15,363 nt of DNA, taken from Blastococcus sp. (GTDB taxonomy: Bacteria; Actinomycetota; Actinomycetes; Mycobacteriales; Geodermatophilaceae). How positions within the stretch are numbered: position 1 is the first letter of the stretch; each line of letters opens with the position of its first letter. Below are positions 7,661-13,759 of this stretch, in pieces. The translations under genes were made by a program, and so were the position numbers. The notes under the pieces are model-generated. The model worked only from the letters and a program-made list of their open reading frames with translations. It did no database searches and was not told the origin of the DNA. The DNA lies in NCBI GenBank assembly GCA_025963345.1, contig JAOPUS010000363.1:1-15363 (forward strand). The letters run 5' to 3'.

Positions 7661-7682
7661 GGAACCGCCGACCGGCGGTTCC
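7661..7682. promoter_or_regulatory. Perfect inverted repeat upstream of the Gly-Ala-Asp repeat gene
   Basis: The arms GGAACCGCCG (7661-7670) and CGGCGGTTCC (7673-7682) are perfect reverse complements around a 2-base centre (AC). The repeat ends 23 bases before the ATG at 7706. It could be a dimeric-regulator operator, or in RNA a stable 5'-leader hairpin. A weak promoter-like pair (GTGTCA at 7624 and TAAGGC at 7647, 17-base spacer) would put transcription start close to its left edge. The symmetry is seen directly; the role is inferred. Confidence 0.55.
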
Positions 7683-7705
7683 GGATCGACCTGATCGGAG
7701 ACACC

Positions 7706-7957
7706 ATGGCGCTCGACGACGACGACATGACCAGCACGGAGGGCCCGGCCGACGGCGGCGCGGACAGCGGAGCCGATGGTGGTGCGGATGGGGGCGCCGA
7801 CAAGGGTGCCGATGGTGGTGCGGACGGCGGCGCCGACAAGGGTGCCGACGGCGGCGCGGACGGCGGAGCCGACAGCGGAGCCGATGGTGGTGCGGACGGC
7901 GGTGCCGACAAGGGTGCCGATGGTGGAGCCGACGGCGGCGCGGGCGGTTCGGCCTGA
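7706..7957 (+). CDS. Gly-Gly-Ala-Asp tandem-repeat small protein (candidate substrate of the adjacent oxygenase)
   Basis: I do not recognise a named family. The 83-residue product begins MALDDDDMTSTEGPAD and then consists of 4-residue units ending Gly-Ala-Asp, closing GGAGGSA. From residue 21 the units form five 12-residue super-repeats, [S/K]GADGGADGGAD, with Ser, Lys, Lys, Ser, Lys at the variable position; the last unit ends in Gly instead of Asp. Apart from three Lys, charge is entirely acidic, with no Cys, no aromatic residue and no signal peptide. The start is ATG 7706 with GGAG five bases upstream. The stop overlaps the next gene's apparent CTG start by four bases, so translation of the JmjC oxygenase is probably coupled to it. 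It could be a disordered acidic metal-binding protein, a repetitive fold, or a peptide modified at its Asp residues. Strong repeat regularity with synonymous codon variation suggests selection on the protein. Confidence 0.7.
   Translation: MALDDDDMTSTEGPADGGADSGADGGADGGADKGADGGADGGADKGADGGADGGADSGADGGADGGADKGADGGADGGAGGSA
7766..7945 (+). repeat. Five tandem 36-bp repeats (each three 12-bp units)
   Basis: The units lie at 7766-7801, 7802-7837, 7838-7873, 7874-7909 and 7910-7945. Units 1 and 4 begin AGCGGAGCCGAT and units 2, 3 and 5 begin AAGGGTGCCGA. Differences between units are mostly synonymous third positions (GGT/GGC/GGA, GAT/GAC), while the encoded 12-residue pattern is nearly constant. 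A shorter 12-bp period extends upstream to about 7742. This is an in-frame coding repeat and probably prone to copy-number change. Confidence 0.9.
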
Positions 7958-9294
7958 CCGAGAACCCGACCACGCAGGGCCGGGCGGAGCAGCAGCTCCG
8001 TCCGGCCCTGCGGCGGTGCACGAACCTCGACCCGCAGGTCTTCGCCGAGCAGTACTGGTCCCGGCGGCCGTTGCTGGCCCGAGGCGAGGACACCGGCGGG
8101 TCCTTCACCGACCTGCTCGACCTGCCCGCGGTCGACGAACTGCTGTCCCGCCGCGGCCTGCGCACCCCGTTCCTGCGTATCGCGAAGGACGGCGCGGTCG
8201 TCGAGCCGAAGGAGTTCACGACCTCCGGGGGCGCCGGCGCGGAGATCGCCGACCAGGTGTCCTCCGACGCCGTCCTGCGGCTGTTCGCCGACGGCAGCAC
8301 CGTCGTCCTGCAGGGTCTGCACCGGCTCTGGCCGCCGCTGATCGAGTTCGCCGACCAGCTCGCCGCCGACCTCGGCCACCCCACCCAGGTCAACGCGTAC
8401 ATCACCCCGCCGGCCTCGCGCGGGTTCAGCGCGCACTACGACGTGCACGACGTGTTCGTGCTGCAGGTGGCCGGCGAGAAGCACTGGACCATCCACGAAC
8501 CCGTCCTGACCGACCCCCTGCGCACCCAGCCGTGGACCGACCGCACCGCAGAGGTCGGCGCCGCCGCCGAGCGCCAACCGGTGATCGACGCGGTGCTGCG
8601 GCCAGGTGACGCGCTCTACCTGCCCCGCGGGTACCTGCACTCGGCGACCGCGCTGGGCGAGATCAGCGCGCACCTGACCGTCGGCGTCCACTCGGTCACC
8701 CGGTGGGCAGCCGCCGAGTCGGCGCTGGACCTGGTCCGGACGCTCGCCGCCGAGGACCCGCAGCTGCGCGGCTCGCTTCCCCTCGGCCTCGACCTCGCCG
8801 ACCCGGAGAGCGTGCGCGACGACGTCGCCGCCGTGATCGCCGGCCTGCAGGACTGGCTCGGCCGGGTCGACCCGGCGCAGGTGGCCGACCGGCTGCGCGC
8901 GCAGACCTGGGCGCAGGTGCGACCGGAGCCGGTCGCCCCGCTGGCCCAGTCGTCCGCGGCCGCCGCGCTCACCGACGAGACCGTCCTGCGGCTGCGCCTG
9001 CGGCTGCGCTGCTCGCTCCGCGACGCGGCCGACGGGCGGGTCACCCTGCTCGCCGGACGGCGGTCGCACTCCTTCCCCGCCGAGGTCCGGGCCGCCCTGG
9101 CCGCGCTGCTCGCAGCCGGTGAGCTCAAGGTCGGCGACCTGCCCGGCCTCGACCCCGCGGACCGGGCCACGCTCGCCCGTCGCCTGGTGACCGAGTCGGT
9201 CGCCACGGTGCCGGATGCGGGGCCGGCCGCCGGGCCCGTCGCGGACGGCAGGCACGATGGGGTGCGTGGGAGCGCACTCGGGACCGGCGGATGA
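7954..9294 (+). CDS. JmjC/cupin-family Fe(II)/2-oxoglutarate oxygenase
   Basis: The protein is a cupin-4/JmjC oxygenase of the RoxA (YcfD)/NO66 type; known members hydroxylate ribosomal proteins L16 or L27/L8. From CTG 7954 it is 446 residues. Fe ligands are His161 and Asp163 in FSAHYDVHDVFVLQVAGEKH, and His229 in LYLPRGYLHSA. Lys176 in GEKHW fits the usual 2-oxoglutarate contact. The N-terminal RCTNLDPQVFAEQYWSRRPLL and a C-terminal dimerisation/winged-helix region are also family-like. There is no ATG, GTG or TTG in frame between the repeat array and the conserved N-terminal block, so CTG overlapping the upstream TGA is the best start; ribosome slippage from the repeat gene or a sequence error are alternatives. 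No ribosome-binding site is seen, consistent with coupled translation. Its substrate may be the adjacent repeat protein or, as in relatives, a ribosomal protein. Confidence 0.88.
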   Translation: MTENPTTQGRAEQQLRPALRRCTNLDPQVFAEQYWSRRPLLARGEDTGGSFTDLLDLPAVDELLSRRGLRTPFLRIAKDGAVVEPKEFTTSGGAGAEIADQVSSDAVLRLFADGSTVVLQGLHRLWPPLIEFADQLAADLGHPTQVNAYITPPASRGFSAHYDVHDVFVLQVAGEKHWTIHEPVLTDPLRTQPWTDRTAEVGAAAERQPVIDAVLRPGDALYLPRGYLHSATALGEISAHLTVGVHSVTRWAAAESALDLVRTLAAEDPQLRGSLPLGLDLADPESVRDDVAAVIAGLQDWLGRVDPAQVADRLRAQTWAQVRPEPVAPLAQSSAAAALTDETVLRLRLRLRCSLRDAADGRVTLLAGRRSHSFPAEVRAALAALLAAGELKVGDLPGLDPADRATLARRLVTESVATVPDAGPAAGPVADGRHDGVRGSALGTGG

Positions 9295-9319
9295 GCCGAC
9301 GCCGGACCCGGTGGGGGGC

Positions 9320-10270
9320 GTGACCGCCGGAAGCGACGACCTCTGGCGCACCGACGTCCCTCCCCGCCCTGCCGGGCGGCTGGACGACAGCCGCTGCTCG
9401 GTGCGCGCGCTGCGCCGGGGGGACTCCCCCGTCGCCACGGCGTCCCCGGCGCAGCGCTGGCTGCTGATCGAGCAGCCTGGACCGTGGGGGCGTGACGCGC
9501 TCGCCGAGTCGCGCTTCGACCAGACGGTCGCGCCGCTGCTGGCCCGGCGGTCCCGGGCGGAGAACGTGCGGCTGCTGCTGGTCCGGCGGCCCGGCGAGCG
9601 GCTGGCCGACTCCGGACGCCGATGGGCCTACGCCGACGGCCGCCCGGGCCGGGAAGGCCTGTGGTGGTCGGTGCGGGCCTCCGACGCCGACCTGCTGACC
9701 GCGCCGTGGGACGGCTCCGTGGGCGAACGGGCGGAGCAGCCGGTCTACCTGGTCTGCACGCACGGCGGCCACGACGCCTGCTGCGCGCTGCGCGGACGTC
9801 CGTTGGCCCGTGCCATGCCGGCGCCCGGTCCCGCAGACGTCTGGGAGTGCAGCCATCTCGGCGGTGACCGGTTCGCGGCCAACGTCGTCGTCCTGCCGCA
9901 CGGCTTCTACTACGGCCAGGTGCCCGGGGACGGCGGGGAGCTGGTGCGGGCGCACGAACGCGGGCAGGTGGCGCTTCCCTGGCTGCGCGGCCGGGCCGGA
10001 GTGCCCCCGCCCGGTCAGGCCGCCCAGCACCACGCCCGGGGGGTGCTCGGTCTGCTCGCGCTCGACGACCTCCCGGTGACCTCCGTGCAGCCGACGACCG
10101 AGCCGGGAGCCGAGATCGAGCACTGGATCGTCACGATGGCCGGCCCCGACGGGCAGGTGGTGGCGTCGGTGGAGAGCCGCCCGTCCGCAGTGGCGGACCG
10201 GCTCACCTGCCGGGCGATCCATCCGGCGCACTCCCGCGTCTGGCACGTGTCGCTGGAGGCTCCCGCCTAG
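9320..10270 (+). CDS. Sucrase/ferredoxin-like family protein (thioredoxin-fold [2Fe-2S] type)
   Basis: The Suc_Fer-like family has a thioredoxin-like fold; the fungal member Apd1 binds a [2Fe-2S] cluster with two Cys and two His. The 316-residue product shows CTHGGHDACCALRGRP (Cys146, Cys154, Cys155) and ECSHLGGDRFAAN (Cys177, His179) followed by VVVLPHGFYYGQV. The fungal HxxxH ligand pair here reads HLGGD, so the second ligand position is Asp183. The start is GTG 9320 with GGTGGGGGG just upstream, 25 bases after the oxygenase stop; GTG 9311 and ATG 9257 are in frame, the latter overlapping the oxygenase. It is probably co-transcribed with the oxygenase and may supply electrons, but that partnership is inferred. 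The stop lies 18 bases before the convergent phosphodiesterase gene's end. Confidence 0.85.
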   Translation: MTAGSDDLWRTDVPPRPAGRLDDSRCSVRALRRGDSPVATASPAQRWLLIEQPGPWGRDALAESRFDQTVAPLLARRSRAENVRLLLVRRPGERLADSGRRWAYADGRPGREGLWWSVRASDADLLTAPWDGSVGERAEQPVYLVCTHGGHDACCALRGRPLARAMPAPGPADVWECSHLGGDRFAANVVVLPHGFYYGQVPGDGGELVRAHERGQVALPWLRGRAGVPPPGQAAQHHARGVLGLLALDDLPVTSVQPTTEPGAEIEHWIVTMAGPDGQVVASVESRPSAVADRLTCRAIHPAHSRVWHVSLEAPA

Positions 10271-10294
10271 GTGAACACGCGGGCCTAGCTAGGC
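10265..10294. terminator. Palindromic CTAG-rich junction between convergent genes (possible terminator)
   Basis: GCCTAG at 10265-10270 is repeated as the perfect 12-bp palindrome GCCTAGCTAGGC at 10283-10294. The first copy can pair with CTAGGC at 10289-10294 to form a 6-bp stem with an 18-base loop. Both flanking genes' stop codons (TAG) fall inside it. CTAG is normally rare in such DNA, yet occurs three times here. Terminator function is a guess from position. Confidence 0.3.
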
Positions 10295-11461
10295 AAGTGC
10301 GCGGCCGCGGGCGGCCAGCAGGGGGATCGCCAGTTCCGTCGCGGTGAGCGAGCCGTGGTAGGCGGCCAGCCGGCTCGGCCCGGGTTCCTGCTCGGGGGTG
10401 ACGAGCGCCCAGCTGCCCCGGGCCAGGGCGACGACGTCGCCGATGCGGGCGGCCAGGGCGTCGTCCACCGGACCGAAGACCCCGCTCGCGACGGCCTCGT
10501 CCCGGCTCGCCACCCAGGCCCGGTCCCCGAGCACCTCGCGCCACCGGGAGAGGACGTCGTCCTCCGCGCCGGGCTGGGCGTGCACGTACCGGGCGCGGGG
10601 CTCCCCCGCCAGCACACGGACTCCGTCGGCCAGGTCGGATTCCCCGTCGAGGTCGAAGCGCGTCTCGCCGGGGACGTCGAGCATGCCGTGGTCGGCGGTC
10701 ACCAGGAGCGCGGCGTCGTCGGGCAGACCGGCGACGAGCTGCTCCACGAGCCGATCGATCAGCCCGAGCTGGGCCCGCCAGCTGGGTGAGTCGACACCGC
10801 GGACGTGACCGGTGAGGTCGAGCTCGGGGATGTAGCCGTAGACGAGGGACCGTGGGGTCGCGGCCAGCGAGCGCAGCGCCAGCGCGCTGAGGTCGCCGTG
10901 GCTGACCACGCCGGTGTAGGTCGCGCCTCGGTAGGCGGCGCGGGTGAGGCCGGAGCCGGCGTAGGCGTACGGGCCGACGGCGGTCGCGGCGACCCCGGCG
11001 GCCCGGGCCTGCTCGAACACGGTGCGCCGCGACTGCCAGACGTCCGGATCGGGGTCGTCGGCCCACTGGATGTGGTTGAGCGTGCGGTCCTCACCCGGGA
11101 TGTCGGTGACGAAGCCGAGGATGCCGTGGCTGCCCGGCGGGAGGCCGGTGCCGAGCGTGGCCAGGCTGACCGGCGTGGTGCTCGGGCAGGGCGCGGAGAG
11201 GTCGCCCACGGGCCGGGAGAGGCTCGCGAGGGTGGGCGCGAGGTCGGCGTGGGCGCGCAGGAGGTCGGCCCCGAGCCCGTCGACGAGCAGCACCATGACC
11301 CGGCGCGCGCCGCCGAGGGCCCCCGCGAGGCCCAGCGGATCGGCCGGCAGGTCACCGCGGGCGATCGGGACGCCGAGGGCCGCGGCGGCGCCGGGCAGCA
11401 CGTCGGCGAGGGTGGCGGCGCCGTAGGGCGGGACCGCCAGGTCCGGCGGCAGCAGCGTCAC
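10289..11461 (-). CDS. Alkaline-phosphatase-superfamily phosphodiesterase/nucleotide pyrophosphatase
   Basis: The 390-residue product belongs to the type I phosphodiesterase/nucleotide pyrophosphatase group, two-metal hydrolases of phosphate esters. Visible metal and catalytic motifs are Asp61 in VMVLLVDGLGADLL, the nucleophile Thr (95 or 96) in CPSTTPVSLATLGTG, DLTGHVRGVDS, VTADHGMLDV, and a late His in AAYHGSLTATELAIPLL. There is no signal peptide or membrane segment, so a cytoplasmic location is likely and the substrate is unknown. The start is GTG 11461, which overlaps the methyltransferase stop as GTGA. The open frame upstream of that lies inside the methyltransferase gene and is Arg-rich shadow sequence. 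The overlap indicates a two-gene operon with translational coupling. Confidence 0.9.
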   Translation of the reverse strand: MTLLPPDLAVPPYGAATLADVLPGAAAALGVPIARGDLPADPLGLAGALGGARRVMVLLVDGLGADLLRAHADLAPTLASLSRPVGDLSAPCPSTTPVSLATLGTGLPPGSHGILGFVTDIPGEDRTLNHIQWADDPDPDVWQSRRTVFEQARAAGVAATAVGPYAYAGSGLTRAAYRGATYTGVVSHGDLSALALRSLAATPRSLVYGYIPELDLTGHVRGVDSPSWRAQLGLIDRLVEQLVAGLPDDAALLVTADHGMLDVPGETRFDLDGESDLADGVRVLAGEPRARYVHAQPGAEDDVLSRWREVLGDRAWVASRDEAVASGVFGPVDDALAARIGDVVALARGSWALVTPEQEPGPSRLAAYHGSLTATELAIPLLAARGRALA

Positions 11462-12216
11462 GGACGGGTGGCGAGGACGTGCAGGCCAGTGGCGACGTCG
11501 CGGTAGGGCGACACCTCGGCGAGGGCCAGTTCCAGCGCGCGCACGGCGCGCGGGTCGGCGCCGGAGGCGGCCTCGAGCAGGTCGGCGACGACGGAGACGC
11601 CGCGCCACGGCCCGGGTCGCAGGCCCGCGCCCTCGACCAGGGCGAGCATGTCCTGGGGGGTGAAGCGCCGGCGGGCCGGCTTGGAGCGGGCGGGGGCCGG
11701 GTCGCGGTCCTCGAGCAGGGCCAGTGCCTCGACCGGGTGCCCGGCGACGGCCCGGCCGAGGACGGCGCCCGCGCGGTTGACCGTCGCGACGCTCACCTGG
11801 CCGCCGGCGCGCAGGGCCCGGCTGATCTCGCGGAGGGTGACCTCGGGGTCGTCCACCACCTCGAGGACGTAGTGGCAGAGCGCCAGGTCGTAGCCGTCGT
11901 ACCCGCTTCCGGCATCGGCCGCCGGCAGGACCTCGTGCAACAGGTCGCCGTCGCCCTGGAGACCGCGGACCCGGGCCCCCACCCCGGCGGTGTCGGCCCG
12001 GCGCCGCAGGGTGGCCAGGGCGTCGGCACTGGGGTCGACGACGGTGACGTCGTGACCGAGCCGGGCGAGCGGGACGGCGAACATGCCGCTGCCCCCGCCG
12101 ACGTCGAGCACGCGCAGCGGGGTGCCGGCACCGATCACGGGGTCGAGCGCCGCCCAGACGGCAGCGGTCCGGGCGGGCAGCTGCTCCGCGGTGGGCGAGG
12201 CAGGGGACGTCGGCAC
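11458..12216 (-). CDS. Class I SAM-dependent methyltransferase (CmoM-like)
   Basis: Motif I is VLDVGGGSGMFAVPLARLG, followed by the acidic strand VTVVDPS, a HYVLEVVDDPEVTL segment and the post-motif RALRAGGQVSVATVNRAG. The overall pattern, including the late RRFTPQDMLALVEGAG and a C-terminal YRDVATGLHVLATRP, resembles from memory E. coli CmoM (SmtA), which methylates 5-carboxymethoxyuridine at the tRNA wobble base. The assignment is by resemblance only, and no partner cmoA or cmoB is visible. The 252-residue product starts at GTG 12216. There is no Shine-Dalgarno sequence, but TAGGCT ends seven bases upstream, fitting a leaderless mRNA. The stop overlaps the phosphodiesterase start (GTGA). 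Confidence 0.85.
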   Translation of the reverse strand: MPTSPASPTAEQLPARTAAVWAALDPVIGAGTPLRVLDVGGGSGMFAVPLARLGHDVTVVDPSADALATLRRRADTAGVGARVRGLQGDGDLLHEVLPAADAGSGYDGYDLALCHYVLEVVDDPEVTLREISRALRAGGQVSVATVNRAGAVLGRAVAGHPVEALALLEDRDPAPARSKPARRRFTPQDMLALVEGAGLRPGPWRGVSVVADLLEAASGADPRAVRALELALAEVSPYRDVATGLHVLATRP

Positions 12217-12223
12217 CTCAGGG

Positions 12224-12229
12224 AGCCTA
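12224..12229 (-). promoter_or_regulatory. Candidate -10 for a leaderless methyltransferase transcript
   Basis: The minus strand reads TAGGCT (TANNNT) followed by seven bases and then the GTG at 12216. This geometry is typical of leaderless actinobacterial genes, and the lack of a ribosome-binding site agrees. No convincing -35 is seen. Confidence 0.4.
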
Positions 12230-12244
12230 GTGGCGCTCTGGTGC

Positions 12245-12266
12245 CCTCACCGCGCACGCCGTGAGG
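12245..12266. terminator. Weak hairpin after the VOC gene
   Basis: CCTCAC (12245-12250) and GTGAGG (12261-12266) form a 6-bp stem around a 10-base loop, 22 bases beyond the VOC stop codon in the direction of its transcription. It is short and lacks a T-tract, so the call is tentative. Confidence 0.3.
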
Positions 12267-12287
12267 CGGCGGAACGGCGGCAAGCAG

Positions 12288-12767
12288 TCAGACGGAGACC
12301 TGGTCGGCGGCCCGCTTGATCTCGGCGAGGTCGATCCGGCGCATGCTCAGCATCGCCTCGGTCGCCCGCTGGGCCCGGCCGGGGTCGGGGTCACGGAGCA
12401 GGGACATCAGCTCTGCGGGCATGACCTGCCAGGAGACGCCGAACTTGTCCTTGAGCCAGCCGCACATGCTCTCCTCGCCACCCTCGGTGAGGCGGTTCCA
12501 GTAGTGGTCGGCCTCCTCCTGGTCGGCGCACGTGATCTGGAAGGAGATCGCCTCACTGAACGGGAACTGCGGGCCGCCGTTGAGACCGACGTACTCCTGC
12601 CCGTCGAGGGTGAAGCCGACCGTCATCGCGGTGCCCTCCGGCATGGGCATGTTCGGGCCGTAGTGGCTGATCTCGCCGACGCTCGAGTTGGGGAAGATCG
12701 CGGTGTAGTGCGCGGCGGCCTCCTCGGCTTGTCCGTCGAACCACAGGCACGGGGTCTGCTTCGGCAT
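12288..12767 (-). CDS. PhnB-like VOC family protein (glyoxalase fold)
   Basis: The 159-residue product matches the PhnB/3-dmu-9_3-mt group of the vicinal-oxygen-chelate superfamily. It has the N-terminal PCLWFDGQAEEAAAHYTAIF, central EYVGLNGGPQFPFSEAISF and C-terminal GWLKDKFGVSWQVMP blocks. The group's label as a methyltransferase in old annotations is historical; most members have no proven activity. The first beta-alpha-beta block lacks the usual His of metal-binding VOC enzymes, so catalysis is uncertain. The start is ATG 12767, with GGAGAGG about 10 bases upstream. It probably has its own transcript: the gap to the upstream DUF2267 gene is 95 bases and the downstream methyltransferase seems to have its own promoter. 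Confidence 0.9.
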   Translation of the reverse strand: MPKQTPCLWFDGQAEEAAAHYTAIFPNSSVGEISHYGPNMPMPEGTAMTVGFTLDGQEYVGLNGGPQFPFSEAISFQITCADQEEADHYWNRLTEGGEESMCGWLKDKFGVSWQVMPAELMSLLRDPDPGRAQRATEAMLSMRRIDLAEIKRAADQVSV

Positions 12768-12862
12768 CGTTCGCGTCCTCTCCTACTGACCGGCCGATGT
12801 GCCAGTCGTAGGGATGACCGTGCCCCCGCGCGGAACTCATCGGTAGGGGATGCCTGAGCGGC

Positions 12863-13630
12863 TCATTCCACTCGTACCAGCACCTCGTAGTCGTCCGACA
12901 GTGGCTGAAGCGCGATCTCCAACTCCCCCTCACCGACCGCATCGCGCAGCGAGATCAGGACCGCCTGGATGCCCGGGGTGATGTCGTCGTCCTCCACGTC
13001 GGTCGCCAGGACCCGGACCCGGCTCACGAAGTCGTCGACGCCGTAGTCCTGGGCGGGCATCTCCACCGGCTCGTCGAGCCACTGGGCACTGATGTCCGGC
13101 AGTCGCAGGGCGAGGCCGTGCGCCTGTTGCCCGCCGATCCGCTCACCGAGGACCTCCAACGTCGCCTGGGTGAGCAATGCGGCCTCCAGCGGAGAGACGC
13201 CGGCCCGTTCCGCGGTCTGCTGCACGAGCGCGTCGTCCTGTGCGGCTCCGCTCTCCTCCTGCAGCAGTTCACCGAACTCGTGGGGCAACTGGGCCATCGT
13301 GTCCCGGAACTCCTTGCCTCCGGCAGCATCGCGCAGAGTCAGCATCACCGCGCGGATGCCGGGCAGGACCGCATCCGGGGGCACGTCCGGCGCCCGCTCG
13401 CGCACCTTCTCGACGAACTCGTCGAACCCGTACTTCTCCGGCAGCTTCTGCGGCGCCTTCCGCACCAACCGGGCGAGTTCTTCCGGCAGTCGGGAGGCGA
13501 GGTCGACGTCCTGGCCTCCACTGATCCGGTCCGCCAGGATCTGCACAGTGGCCTGGGTGAGACTCTCCGCCTGCTCGCGGCTCACGCCCGCGCGCTCGGC
13601 CACGTGATCGATGAATGTGTCGTACTTCAC
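12863..13630 (-). CDS. Tandem DUF2267 protein
   Basis: DUF2267 is a small helical domain of unknown function, common in actinobacteria and often near stress genes. This 255-residue protein holds two copies. Copy 1, about residues 1-123, starts VKYDTFIDHVAERAGVSREQAE and includes LPEELARLV and YGFDEFVEKV. Copy 2, about 133-255, shows AERAGVSPLEAALLTQATL, LPDISAQWL and YGVDDFVSRV. The copies keep the same motif order but have diverged, so this is an old internal duplication. Overall the product is acidic, with no signal or membrane segment. The start is GTG 13630, chosen for the domain edge and AAGGAG seven bases upstream. A possible stress-sigma promoter lies about 80 bases upstream. Confidence 0.9.
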   Translation of the reverse strand: MKYDTFIDHVAERAGVSREQAESLTQATVQILADRISGGQDVDLASRLPEELARLVRKAPQKLPEKYGFDEFVEKVRERAPDVPPDAVLPGIRAVMLTLRDAAGGKEFRDTMAQLPHEFGELLQEESGAAQDDALVQQTAERAGVSPLEAALLTQATLEVLGERIGGQQAHGLALRLPDISAQWLDEPVEMPAQDYGVDDFVSRVRVLATDVEDDDITPGIQAVLISLRDAVGEGELEIALQPLSDDYEVLVRVE

Positions 13631-13710
13631 GGAAGGCTCCTTCGGGTGCCTCCGTCGCGACAGCACTCCTGCTCACCCCGTCCGGGGGCACGGTGCAGCG
13701 ACGCCCCGGT

Positions 13711-13735
13711 CTACCCCTTCCACGACGCGGTAAGC
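13711..13735 (-). promoter_or_regulatory. Candidate SigB/SigF-type promoter for the DUF2267 gene
   Basis: The minus strand reads GCTT-N15-GGGTAG, close to the actinobacterial general-stress sigma pattern GNTT-N14-16-GGGTA. It lies in the 129-base gap between the polymerase stop and the DUF2267 start, leaving a leader of about 75 bases. It is a short motif, so chance occurrence is possible. Confidence 0.4.
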
Positions 13736-13759
13736 GTGACGGTCATCGGGGGCACCCGG

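Noticed and set aside
7766..7945. CRISPR-like array (36-bp repeat period)
   Set aside because: The repeats are contiguous without spacers, in frame, and encode a regular peptide; no cas genes are present.
7426..7953. N-terminal extension of the JmjC protein through the repeats in the -1 frame
   Set aside because: The only ATG is inside antisense dinB and the frame through the repeats is Arg/Gly/Trp/Cys-rich; a start at the CTGA overlap is simpler.
7479..8405. N-terminal extension of dinB through the repeat gene on the minus strand, including an S-A-P-P/S-A-P-L repeat reading
   Set aside because: The DinB N-terminal motif and a perfect ribosome-binding site fix the start at 7478; the Ser-Ala-Pro reading is just the antisense of the Gly-Ala-Asp repeats.
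11462..11608. Upstream extension of the phosphodiesterase frame
   Set aside because: This stretch is Arg-rich shadow inside the methyltransferase gene; the GTGA overlap at 11458-11461 gives a clean start.
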